Positions 1-10,159 of a stretch of DNA of 64,000 nucleotides are shown in pieces. Below the pieces are notes generated by a model. The model was not told the DNA's origin. It ran no database searches and saw nothing but the letters and a program-made list of their open reading frames with translations. The stretch spans positions 356,046-420,045 of the forward strand of contig NW_003314284.1 in NCBI RefSeq assembly GCF_000143415.4, read 5' to 3'. The position numbers were made by a program, and so were the translations under genes. The stretch comes from Selaginella moellendorffii. Taxonomy: Eukaryota; Streptophyta; Lycopodiopsida; Selaginellales; Selaginellaceae. Numbering within the stretch: position 1 is the stretch's first letter; each line of letters opens with the position of its first letter.

Positions 1-925
1 ACTTCGGACTCCATATCGGACTCCATATCGGACTCCACTTCGGGTCCATCTCAGACTCCATATCGGACTCCATCTCGGACTCCACTTCGGGTCCATCTCA
101 GACTCCATATCGGACTCCATCTCGGACTCCACTTCGGACTCCATATCGGACTCCACTTCGGGTCCATCTCGGACTCCAACTCAGATCCGCCTCGGACTCC
201 ACTTCGGGTCCATCTCGGACTCCATATCGGACTCCATCTCGGACTCCACTTCGGACTCCATATCGGACTCCATATCGGACTCCACTTTGGGTCCATCTCG
301 GACTCCATATCGGATTCCATCTCGGACTCCACTTCGGACTCCATATCGGACTCCATATCGGACTCCACTTCGGGTCCATCTCGGACTCCATATCGGACTC
401 CACTTCGGGTCCATGTTGGACTCCATATCGGACTCCATATCGGACTCCACTTCGGGTCCATCTTGGACTCCATATCGGACTCCATCTCAGACTCCACTTC
501 GGACTCCATATCAGACTCCATATCGGACTCCACTTTGGGTCCATCTCGGACTCCATATCAGATTCCATCTCGGACTCCACTTCGGACTCCATATCGGACT
601 CCATATCGGACTCCACTTCGGGTCCATCTCAGACTCCATATCGGACTCCATCTCGGACTCCACTTCGGGTCCATCTCAGACTCCATATCGGACTCCATCT
701 CGGACTCCACTTCGGACTCCATATCGGACTCCACTTCGGGTCCATCTCGGACTCCAACTCAGATCCGCCTCAGACTCCACTTCGGGTCCATCTCGGACTC
801 CATATCGGACTCCATCTCGGACTCCACTTCGGACTCCATATCGGACTCTATATCGGACTCCATATCGGACTCCACTTCGGGTCCATCTCGGACTCCAACT
901 CAGATCCGCCTCGGACTCCATCTCG
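1..925. repeat. 12-bp minisatellite inside the left LTR
   Basis: Tandem 12-mers of the form TCGGACTCCATA, TCGGACTCCATC and TCGGACTCCACT are interspersed with an 11-bp variant TCGGGTCCATC and occasional longer units with AACTCAGATCCGCC. Units group into higher-order blocks of about 45-85 bp. Because 12 is a multiple of three and the unit lacks stop codons, long open frames of repeated SDS, TPYR or ESDM motifs appear on both strands; they are not genes. Confidence 0.95.
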
Positions 926-933
926 GACACTTC

Positions 934-939
934 CACGTG
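934..939. promoter_or_regulatory. G-box (CACGTG) in left LTR U3
   Basis: A CACGTG palindrome adjoins the array. A second lies at 1107-1112, and both are conserved in the right LTR at 7436-7441 and 7610-7615. G-boxes bind plant bZIP and bHLH factors. They fall in what would be U3, the promoter part of the LTR on the minus strand. Confidence 0.5.
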
Positions 940-1160
940 TCATGTGTTGGTCCTTTTTGGGTCCCTTTTTGGAGCCTTGCTTATTGGTTGCCTCGTGCTT
1001 GATCCTCGAGCACTTTGTTGGGAGTTCCACTCCTGCTTTCGATCTTCCAAGTCGGAGCGTTTAGTCCAAACGTGTTATGCTCTTTGGCTTTCGCCTCGGC
1101 CACTACCACGTGGCACCCTTTCCGGCTCCACTTTGGGGCCTAGGGATTTTGTGTCTCACA

Positions 1161-1172
1161 ACTCCACCACCC
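1161..1172 (-). other. Polypurine tract of the LARD-like element
   Basis: The minus strand reads GGGTGGTGGAGT directly before the LTR start TGTGAGAC. This is the position of the plus-strand primer in LTR retroelements. Confidence 0.6.
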
Positions 1173-2071
1173 ATAGACGAAGTTCGATGTCCTCATCGAA
1201 CGATAAACTGTTTTATAAAGTAACACCCGCATGTGTTACCATTTCCATCCTTGGCACCTAGCCAATATTTGTCAATAGTTTGATATTGAAGGCTCACCAT
1301 GCCTTCTCCATATTCGTCAATGGTTTGACACCAAAGGCTCATTATGCCTTGCCCATCCTCTAAGGAGCATAGTCTTTCCAACATAGAGATTTATTCGACC
1401 ACTTGGGGTGGTTTACTCCCTTTTATTGGTTCAATTCTCACTAAACCTGTTAGAGACATCTTCTCTAACTCAATTCCCACTACTCATTCTCGAGTGGTCT
1501 CAGTTCCCATTGATATAACTTTTGCACTTTGGAACTTTGAATTTTGACTTCTTGGAGTCAATTTCCTAGGTGTCTCCGACACCTTGCCTTGCACCTTTTG
1601 TGCAACTCCACTTCCTATCCTAGGAAGTTCTCTACTCGAGGGCACCATCATCCTCTCTTCTATTTCGTGCCACCCTGGGGCACTAAGTTCCAGTTATCAT
1701 ACTTTGTGCTAGGGCTGTTCATGGCCCTATCATTTGGCTACCTTACTGCTCCCTCCCTTGGACCTTCCCCTTTCGCCAAATCAAAGCAATTCGGAATCCA
1801 TCATTGGAAACACACTTCCTTTCCCGCAATTTGTTAGCGTCTAACACATTAGTGTTCCTCACCTAACTTTGCTACTTGGATTCCTTCCAAGGGATTCCAC
1901 GGCCCTATCTTGGCCACTCATCTTTTGCTCCTATCCGTTGATTGTTGCACCAAGCAACACCGAATCTCTACCTCCCTCCTTGAGGTATTCTTTTGATTCC
2001 ATAGCAAAGGCTTTGCTTTGCCAAGACTAGGGTGTTCACCCCTAGTAAGTCTTTTTAACATCTTCTGCTTG

Positions 2072-2263
2072 TAAGCAACCAAAGGGAACGACTCGAGAGA
2101 CGATCCATGGGGTTCAAATATAGAGGGAAAGGGCCCATGAAAAAGAGTGCACCCCCTTTTCCAATCGGTTAAGGGTCTTGGGATAGTTGGAGTTAAGCGT
2201 CTTTGGGTTTGAATAGTACCGGGCTGGGTGACCTCCCGGGAAGTCCAAACTCAGGAGCTTACA
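2072..2263 (+). repeat. Cassandra 5' LTR
   Basis: 192-bp terminal repeat beginning TGTAAGCAACC and ending GAGCTTACA. The 5S-like block occupies 2189-2246. Confidence 0.93.
2189..2246 (+). promoter_or_regulatory. 5S-rRNA-like internal RNA polymerase III promoter in 5' LTR
   Basis: AGTTAAGCGTCTTTGGG (2191-2207) matches the 5S A-box. AATAGTACCGGGCTGGGTGA and the bases after it match the intermediate element and C-box, ending GGGAAGTCC as plant 5S RNA does. The upstream half of 5S is not recognisable here. Whether the promoter is active cannot be read from the sequence. Confidence 0.85.
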
Positions 2264-2265
2264 TT

Positions 2266-2276
2266 TGGTATCAGAG
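2266..2276 (+). other. Primer-binding site of the Cassandra element
   Basis: TGGTATCAGAG is complementary to the 3' end of plant initiator tRNA-Met and lies two bases downstream of the 5' LTR. Confidence 0.85.
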
Positions 2277-2468
2277 GAGTCTCGGGTCCGACTCTATTGG
2301 TTGGCTAAGGGAATCACACCACATATTGATTGACATCTGGCTGGTCCAGTTTGCTCCCGCTGGGCTCGACCCGAGGGGTAGGGTGTCAAGAGAGCGAGGC
2401 TCTCGGGAGAGCTGTGGCTCTCAGCTTCCGTTCACGAGGGCGTGAACTTGCAGGGAAGCGTGGTGGAT

Positions 2469-2662
2469 TGTAAGCAACCAAAGGGAACGACTCGAGAGAC
2501 GATCCATGGGGTTCAAATATAGAGGGAAAGGGCCCATGAAAAAGAGTGCACCCCCTTTTCCAATCGGTTAAGGGTCTTGGGATAGTTGGAGTTAAGCGTC
2601 CTTGGGTTTGAATAGTACTGGGCTGGGTGACCTCCCGGGAAGTCCAAACTCAGGAGCTTACA
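2469..2662 (+). repeat. Cassandra 3' LTR
   Basis: 194-bp repeat nearly identical to 2072-2263. It carries the second 5S-like block at 2588-2645. Confidence 0.93.
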
Positions 2663-2990
2663 CTGCTGTGGGCTCTATCCATGGCCTAACTTTGTGACCC
2701 TCCCATAGGTCTCTTTAGAGACTACTTTCCTTGGACACACTATGCCATCGCAATGACATAGCTCATTTCCCTAAGGTGCTTTTCCCACTTGGTCACCTTG
2801 ACCAAGCCACACCATCATCAATAGTTTAAATCAACACTTTGAACTAGGAACCTTATTCCTTAGCCCAAACAAGGACCTTGTCCTTATTTAGCCACAAGAT
2901 CACCTAGTAATCTCACCTCGGCACCTTAACAGGTTTCCTAATAGGTACTAGGTCTTCCAGACCTTTAACTTGTTAACTACGACCCCAGGG

Positions 2991-3245
2991 GCATCCCCCA
3001 CACTTGGCGGTGCGCCCAAGCCAGCCCTTCCGGCCAAGGGTCCATAGCAACTGAGACTGGGTGTCCCCATCTCATTCACCACGTCCTTGGTGCCACTTGC
3101 ACCAAAGTGTTCAAGTTAGATATGCTGAGCCACACTAAGCAATCTAACCGTGCATCACGACTCCGAGGCATCCTTCGCTTGGCGGTGTGCCCAAGCCAGT
3201 CTCCACACTGAGAGTCCATGACCACCGAAAAATGAGTGTCCTCAT
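2991..3245 (+). repeat. Internal imperfect duplication, period about 177 bp
   Basis: The block from 2991 (GCATCCCCCACACTTGGCGG onwards) to about 3070 recurs in diverged form at 3168-3245. Both share TTGGCGGTG, GCCCAAGCCAG, GTCCAT and GTGTCC..CAT in order. Confidence 0.7.
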
Positions 3246-5847
3246 ATTCCAAACCATCACCACGCCCTAGTGAGTTGGGACTCGAACCCAAGCACTAGAG
3301 GGTCGGGACTCGAACCCAACCTCCGTATATGCATCTACGGACGGCATCACTCAGGATGCCTGGCGTGACTCCCCACGCCGGTGCACCAACTTATACTCAA
3401 AGCACGCTATAGATCACAGCTTAGGAACCTAGTTCTTCCCCACTGCCAAGTCCTCTCACTTGACAAGCCTGTGATCATGCATGGACTCCTCCATGCTTGG
3501 CCCCATGGCCCACCCTTTTTGAAGTTATCACCTTCAACTAGGGTATTTGTTCCCCTGACTTGCCAATCTCGCTTTGGCAAGTCCTCCGACCACTGTAACA
3601 TGGTTCCTACACAAGCGTGAAAGCCCTTGATCATCGACTTTCGTTCAAAACCTTCTCTTTGAACACTCGGGAACTACTTCCCTAACCTTGATAGCCTTGC
3701 CTCATGGCAAACTTCAAGACCACGCTTCTGCTGCGCCACTCTGATTTCGCGCATTCCTTGAACCATTTACGCTTGGCCTTTCTAGGTACTAAGCTACCTA
3801 GAATCCTCTTTGGGAACCTTGAAGGAACTCTGTCCCTTAGCTTGCTAAAGCCTCCCTTTTTGCAAGCTTTCCAATTACCATATAGTCTAACATGGACAAT
3901 TCCATATTTTAGACTCTCCATAGCATCACAGTTGCTAGCGGCAACACCCTCGAGCCCCCACTTGATTCTCCACTCCCAGTTGGCATAACCAACCTTGGTT
4001 ATGCCCTTCAATTCCTATGGTTCAGTTCTATCCCCTTACTTCTTGCTTTTGGCTTCACACCTTTCCTTCGGTCATTCTCCTCCAGACTAGGAGGATAGCT
4101 TTGCACTTTCTATCATGCCTTAACAAGTATTCTTAGGGATGAACTTACCCGATAGCCTAGGGAGTGGTTTCTCAATCTAGGTATGCTCACCCTATAATCC
4201 CACACACCGGGATTACGTTGTTGCTTATAGGCCTTTGCATGCCCATTGCTAGCCTTGCCAAAATTCCATTTTTGGCTTTGTCCAATTCGAGTAGACAGTC
4301 TTCTCCTGTCTCCACCACCTTGGACATTTGGATAGCACCTACTATCCATCATTCGCTAGAGACTTAGTCCCTTGGGCCTTATCTACTGCCCTCGTGAAAT
4401 CAAACACCACCTCCTGGCGTGCTAGAGTGTTCGGGTATCCCAATGATGACTCCTTGACAATGAGTATTTCCTTTTATGACATTGACTTACTATATCGCAA
4501 CATAAGCAACTTATCCCCCGTAAGGGTATATTCAACTTCCCTATGCCATTAAGAAGGCTTGGGTAGCTACCTTCTACTCGTTTACCCAATTATTTTGCAC
4601 CTCTTGCTTAGTTGCCTTGTAGTTGTTAAGTCCTACAATTCATTGCTGGTGCTTCCACACCTCCATCATTATCTGGGTCACCACACTCCAACTGCATGCT
4701 CTACAGCTTAGGCTATGCCATTCCCATTTCTATTGGGATTCCTTTGGCAAGGGGTTCTCATGAACCCACCAACATAGCCTCAAGGTATCACACCTTAGCA
4801 CATTTGGTGTTTCCACACCATCGGCTCCACGAGTTTACCTCTATGACACTTCTTCTTTGTGTCTAAGTCTTTGCCAAGACCAATACCACTCTTTCTCATG
4901 CCAACCATCCGTTAGCATTGCACCATAGAGTTCACACATAACTTTGTGTCAAAGTTGTTTTCTTTTTGGGAACACCTTTCCCACGACTTTAGCATGACAC
5001 ATTTTGCCATCAATGAGATACCCTCTGTTCTCATCCTTGGATCCTATGATCCCCCCCATCCTTTGTGGGGTACAACACACCTCAGTCCAAATGCTTCCAT
5101 CAGTCCTCTTAGGACCATCCCTTGACTCTACTTGAGTCATCCAGCAGTTTTGGACTTGGTTAATCCACAGACCTGTAAGGTCCTACTTGTGAGGCACTAG
5201 CTCACTGGAATACACTTCTTGCATTCCTGTCCTACTCAAAAGGACTATTTTCACAAGTGTTACTCTGACACTTGATTTTGTTCTCTGGGGCAACCTTTGC
5301 CCCTTAGGACTATTTGTCCATGTGATGAGAATACCACTCATCTCTAAGTAAACCCCCCAACTCCTTGGGTTGTTCCAGCATTTATTAAAGGTAGCCCCGG
5401 CTACCATTTCAAAGACTTGTGTCCTCTTCTGTATTTGACCTCCCACGGTCATCAATTCCAGTCTCAAATTTATGAGCACTTGCCTCAACTATGTGAGGAT
5501 AATCTTATGACTCCTTTATTGTTTTGGAGTCTCTATCTTTCCCATGATCCCAACTGTAGTTGTTTACCACAACTACCTTAGTCAATTTGATGAGCCAAAT
5601 GCTCATCTGGATCACATCCTCAACTTAATAAGGAAAACCTTGCACTGTTCCCAAGATCCCAAAGTCGTTCCATTATTGCCCCTTTTCTATCCACCACCGT
5701 GTCTACAAGTTCACACATGAACTATAATGGAGAGCCATGTCTTCCCGACGTGCTACTCCTCAAGAATAGGCCCACTCCTTGGACCTTCCGATGCCAACAC
5801 CAATGGTGATATACTTGAGCACCAATAAAAGTCGGACTAAGGAACAG

Positions 5848-5858
5848 CTCCGATACCA
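5848..5858 (-). other. Primer-binding site of the LARD-like element
   Basis: The minus strand reads TGGTATCGGAG, three bases after the LTR end GCTTACA. It matches the plant initiator tRNA-Met site with one difference. Confidence 0.8.
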
Positions 5859-5861
5859 AAT

Positions 5862-6923
5862 TGTAAGCGACTAAATTTTCCATTCTACTTTAGTCACTTA
5901 ACCACACCTCCGACCACTTGGAGGAGTCTCAATCACAACCTCCATAAGTCCATTTCAGGACTTGGGACTTGCTAGCCTCGAGAATGGCATCCATGCCACT
6001 CAACATTTGCACTTGGTCCAAATGCTCCACGTGTCCGATCCCATGACCGACACTCAAAAGTACCACCGACATGGCAGCCTGTTACACTAAGGCCATGCCC
6101 AATCACCTTTGCCACACTGGTAGTCCAATACCATTTGTATCACAGTCTTGGCTCTCCAAAACTAGGCAAACCATCCATGAGTGGTCATCTCGGATCCACT
6201 CCTTAGCATCCTTAGGATGCCCACCGACATGGGGAATAGCCTTCCCCAATATCCCTCTATCAGTCCCCACTAAGTCCCTTTCTGCCCCTGGCCGTGTTTG
6301 CCAACACTGCCACTGGATCGAGGCCCACAAGCCCGACCACTAAGTCCCACGGTCCTCTGGGACTTCCTCACCACACGACTGTGTCCTTGGTCACTACCCT
6401 AGAGGACTGCTCCTCTTCCTTTCCATAGTCTGGGCCTTTGGGACAACATTTCGGAACACCATGGCCTTACACGAGCCACCTGGGTACTCTCCCCGCCTTC
6501 CGCCCTTGGGTGCTCTAGCCATGGACTTAGAGCGAGGTTCCGTTGAGCCACGCCTGGTATCCAAGTAGGTAGTGCCACCCACACTTGGACTGGGAGCATC
6601 TGTCAGTCGATCTCCCGGGGGAACTAGAGCCGGCTCTTGAACACTTCACCAAGCTACCCCACTTGTCGGTCTGTGTTCACTCTAGTCTTGGACTTCCCAG
6701 TGGTCAGCTCATCACCCAACACTGGGTCTGGCCTTCCTGGGCCAAACTGGCCTTTCCTGGCCAAACTGGCTCCACTGGGCTCCAACCCCCACACTCTCCC
6801 TACTATACTTTTGGAACCCCCCCTGGGGGACGATCGCTTTAGGCTTTCACCCAACTGCCTGTATTAGAATTCGGACTCGGACTCGGACTCGGACTCGGTC
6901 TCGGTCCCGGATTCGGACTCGGA

Positions 6924-6960
<37 letters not shown>

Positions 6961-7663
6961 CCGGTCTCGGTTCCATCTCGGACTCCATCTCGGACTCCAT
7001 CTTGGACTCCATCTCGGGTCCATCTCGGACTCCATCTCGGGTCCATCTCGGACTCCATATCGGACTCCACTTCGGGTCCATCTCGGACTCCATCTTGGAC
7101 TCCATATCGGACTCCACTTCGGGTCCATCTCGGACTCCATCTCGGACTCTATATCGGACTCCATATCGGACTCCACTTCGGGTCCATCTCGGACTCCATA
7201 TCGGACTCCATCTCGGACTCCACTTCGGACTCCATATCGGACTCCATATCAGACTCCACTTCGGGTCCATCTCGGACTCCATATCGGACTCCATCTCGGA
7301 CTCCACTTCGGACTCCATATCGGACTCTATATCGGACTCCATATCGGACTCCACTTCGGGTCCATCTCGGACTCCACTTCGGGTCCATTTCGGACTCCAA
7401 CTCGGGTCCGCCTTGGACTCCATCTCGGACACTTCCACGTGTCATATGTTGGTCCTTTTTGGGTCCCTTTTTGGAGCCTTGCTTATTGGTTGCCTCGTGC
7501 TTACTCCTTGAGCACTTTGTTGGGAGTTCCACTCCCGCTCTTGATCTTCCAAGTCGGAGCTTTTAGTCCAAATGTGTTATGCTTGTTTGGCTTTCGCTTT
7601 GGCTACTACCACGTGGCACCCTTTCCGGCTCCACTTTGGGGCCTAGGGATTTTGTGTCTCACA
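5862..7663 (-). repeat. Right (5') LTR of the LARD-like element
   Basis: The plus strand starts TGTAAGCGAC beside the primer site and ends GTGTCTCACA, where homology with the left copy stops. In the minus-strand direction it contains U3 with two G-boxes, the minisatellite array (7429-6870), then about 1 kb of unique sequence. The predicted target duplication is ACAAT (7664-7668); its partner lies outside the window. Confidence 0.75.
6870..7429. repeat. Minisatellite array in the right LTR, grading from 6-bp to 12-bp units
   Basis: The array begins with 6-mers (GGACTC, GGTCTC) at about 6871-6970 and passes into the same 12-mers as the left array. It is shorter than the left array (about 560 bp versus more than 925 bp), so the arrays have changed length since the two LTRs were copied from one template. 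Confidence 0.93.
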
Positions 7664-7668
7664 ACAAT

Positions 7669-9364
7669 GTGTTGTAAGAGTATATATACCATCATTTTGA
7701 TCTTTGCCATTGTTTCTATCAAAAACCAAAAAATATATAAGGCATTTTTTGAGATGTGGGAGTTGTAGGGGGTTTCAAAAGTATGGTAAGAATAATAAAG
7801 TCTAAAAACCAATTTTAAAGGAATTTTCTAGTAATGCTTCAAAACTAACTTAAGGTTAGGACTAAGGGTTAGGAGCCTTGGGTGAAGCATAGACTCCAAT
7901 GGTGCCAAAGAAGCTACCCAAAAAATTGCTTAAGAGCAACTCCCACTCTCATAAGGGAAATTAATTACAATGCTCTCGACTTATATGGAGTGGTACCTCA
8001 CATGAGTACCATGTAGCTCATTGGTCTTTGCCCCTTTCTAAGGGTTTAAACTTTCCTTTCGAGATGGAAGTAAGGGAAGTAAGGGTATCTATACTAGGCT
8101 GTTAAGACATAGTATTTCCCCTTGGGGTCCCGAAGCAAATGATGCATTAAAGGCTTAGGATTTAAAGGGTCTTATGATCAAGTTTTATGGTACCAAGGAA
8201 TGTTAAAATTTGAAGGTTTAGTGTGTTTTATTGCTTATGCTTGCGAGGATTGTAGCTAAACCTTAAGTTCAATCTAACTTGAAGAGGGGGATTGGGAAAG
8301 AATTTGGGAATTTGTAGATGGATGGTTAGCATTTTATTGTTCATACAATAAATAGCTAAAACCAAGTAAAACCAAGTAGAAGTTAATACAATAGATGAGA
8401 ACTTTCACAAGGGAACTTAACTAAGGCCAAGGTAGTGGTGATCGGATAGATGATGTAAGCTGGCAAATTGGAAAAAAAAAAATTTATAGCTTACAAAAAA
8501 TCACAAAATTGTGATTTTCAAAAAAAAGTAGGAGAACATTCTTTTTTACCTAATTTGTTGCACCCTCTATTATTACATTTATCTTCAACTAGTAATCACT
8601 ATTTTCATTATCTTCTTTTTCTTTCTTTTATATAGTTTAATTGTGTTGGGCAATGGGTTAACTATTACAACTTTTAGCCCTTGAATTACTAATTTGGGAA
8701 GAAATATTGCAAAATTTAAAATTACCTACATTAGAACCTGTAGACATTTATATGTATTTCCCTTTTTTTGGATAAAAGTGCAACTGATAAATTCTAAACA
8801 TTATACTATAACAAACCCTTCAAAAATGTATTTTAGAGAAGAACTAAATCTCTATTTTATATGCAACAAATTTACATTAATGATTGTTTTTTTTCCTTTC
8901 AAACAATTATATAGCCTTATAAAGAATCTTATTTAAAATTTAATATTTTTTAAATTTTGACAAATCTGACATTTACTAGCTAGAGTACAAATTTAAAGAA
9001 GTGACAAGAATACTTTTTTTTGCAAATATTTTATTTTATATTCTAACAAAAATCCCTATTATGGCATATAATTAATACTAATTTTTAGAACAAGAAGGTA
9101 TAGAGAGTTGTAAAATGATTAGGTTTACCATCATTTTAATATTTTATAATATTTATATTAAATTACAATTGAAAATTAAACTCAACTTTTCAGCTTGTGA
9201 GCTCAAAAGTGGTTCACACTCCCATGGAGGATGGCACTGCCAAACAACACCCTATTGCACTAAATCGTTTGTTTTGCACTAACCCCCTACTACACTAACT
9301 CAATTTGCCAGAAAACCCTAGTTCTTTATAAGACGGCCACCACTTCCTTGTCTTCTTAAGAGGT
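7669..9364. other. AT-rich DNA without recognisable genes
   Basis: I see no coding region, RNA gene or repeat I can name. The longest open frame (8694-8936) is 80 codons of low-complexity, AT-driven sequence. A telomere-like TAAGGGTTAGGA lies near 7863. Confidence 0.5.
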
Positions 9365-9998
9365 GTGGTTTCTAATTTTTATTCTATAGTATTGAACATT
9401 CATAACAAAAGACCACTGGAACTCAATCTAGAGCCTCCATTTGGAGTCTATGGCCAAAGAATAAACAATACTTTCACACATATAATGTATGTTTTTTTTT
9501 CAATGAGGTTTAATAGTGAAGGATTTCTTGCTCTTCAGAGTGGATTTTCTTACACTAGTTGTCTATAAAGAATTTAATGAGACTTTATTCAAGGGTCTTC
9601 TATAGATTTCTTTCACTATGAAGAATTTATGGGTGTAAATTAGAGAAGGATTTCTTGCTCTTCTATTGACCATTTAGAGGTTTTTTTCACTAGCTCCCCA
9701 TAAAGGATGTAATATGGACTTACACTCTTTTCTAGAGGCTTGAAAAATGTAGACTTTATTACCTTATTGTTGCTTCCATTACAGCTTGACAGCCATTCAA
9801 ATTGCTACTCGAAGTTAAGTTTGATCACTGTAACTAGGCTACCTTAATCTATGATCAACTCACTAGTCCAAGAAATTGACTTACTATGAGATGAGACTCC
9901 CTATGATCAAGCTGCTCTCTATGATCCTAGCTAAGGTCGACTTAGGAGCTGAGGTTGCTTTGAGCCAAGGCCACACTGATCTTTAGTCAAACAAATAG

Positions 9999-10000
<2 letters not shown>
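9365..10000 (+). repeat. Dispersed repeat R1, first copy
   Basis: From about 9440 this is clearly similar to 26110-26705. Shared landmarks in order include AAGAATAAACAAT, TTTTTTTTCAATGAGGTTT, AGAATTTATGGGTGTAA, CTCTTTTCTAGAGGCTTGAA, AACTAGGCTACCTTAA and GCTTTGAGCCAAGGCCAC. I see no coding potential. It ends against a TA microsatellite that borders the Helitron. Confidence 0.8.

Positions 10001-10001
<1 letters not shown>

Positions 10002-10052
<51 letters not shown>
10002..10052. repeat. (TA)n microsatellite left of the Helitron
   Basis: An uninterrupted TA run is followed by further AT-rich sequence up to 10088. A second TA run lies on the other side of the Helitron (14388-14457). Confidence 0.9.
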
Positions 10053-10059
<7 letters not shown>

Positions 10060-10159
10060 TACTTGTATAGCTTATATATATATATATACAAGTACTTGCC
10101 TAGCAAATGCTGGGTGGTTTACAAAGAGGTTTAATATAAACCTCTTTATAGACAATGTT

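Larger units (their letters stand above)
1..1160 (-). repeat. Left (3') LTR, partial
   Basis: This is the portion of the left LTR inside the window: the minisatellite array (1 to about 925), then a unique U3 segment. It is homologous to 6870-7663. The LTR boundary at 1160 is set where similarity to the right copy stops and a polypurine tract (minus strand) begins. The right LTR is about 1.8 kb, so several hundred bases should lie beyond the window. Confidence 0.75.
2072..2662 (+). mobile_element. Cassandra-type TRIM retrotransposon, complete, with target-site duplication
   Basis: Two direct terminal repeats (2072-2263 and 2469-2662) start TGTAAGC and end GCTTACA. They flank a 205-bp non-coding interior. 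The 5-bp target duplication CTGCT is intact on both sides (2067-2071 and 2663-2667). A tRNA-Met primer site, TGGTATCAGAG, lies at 2266-2276, two bases after the first repeat. A purine-rich stretch precedes the second repeat. Each repeat contains about 58 bp resembling the 3' half of 5S rRNA, the hallmark of Cassandra. The repeats differ by two substitutions and one 2-nt indel, which suggests a recent insertion. The element encodes nothing and depends on other retroelements. Confidence 0.93.
1173..5846 (-). other. Internal region of the LARD-like element, no recognisable coding capacity
   Basis: This is 4.7 kb of moderately GC sequence whose open frames are all under about 110 codons and match no retroelement protein I recognise. 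It holds the nested Cassandra element (2072-2662) and an internal duplication (2991-3245). Two copies of GGGACTCGAACCCA (3277-3290 and 3305-3318) resemble tRNA B-boxes on the minus strand but have no tRNA cloverleaf around them. Confidence 0.55.
1..7663 (-). mobile_element. LARD-like non-autonomous LTR retroelement (left LTR cut by window edge)
   Basis: The sequence at about 926-1160 recurs at about 7430-7663, and both copies sit beside the same 12-bp minisatellite. The repeats face a 4.7-kb internal region. On the minus strand the LTR starts TGTGAGAC and ends GTCGCTTACA. A primer-binding site for initiator tRNA-Met abuts the right LTR at 5848-5858 and a purine tract abuts the left LTR at 1161-1172, which fixes the orientation. 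I recognise no reverse transcriptase, integrase, RNase H or gag motif in the internal region on either strand; its frames are short and broken. Long LTRs plus a long non-coding interior match large retrotransposon derivatives, which are mobilised in trans. A decayed autonomous element is the alternative. Confidence 0.75.

Noticed and set aside
1-925. CRISPR array
   Set aside because: Units are contiguous 11-12-bp repeats without unique spacers, in plant nuclear DNA.
51-1261. Long open frames on both strands with SDSISDST, TPYRTPSR or MESDMESE repeats
   Set aside because: They arise from a 12-bp minisatellite that has no stop codon in most frames. Frames are open on both strands at once and end at the array border.
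2191-2246. A genuine 5S rRNA gene
   Set aside because: Only the 3' half is present, and it lies inside both LTRs of a TRIM element; this is the Cassandra arrangement, not a 5S locus.
6839-7532. Similar long repeat-driven frames in the second array
   Set aside because: Same minisatellite in the right LTR; no start context, domain or composition of a real protein.
10123-10147. Perfect 11-bp hairpin as the certain Helitron end
   Set aside because: It overlaps the conserved helicase codons INIVYKEV, so the palindrome may be coincidental; the shorter hairpin nearer 10089 is an equal candidate.
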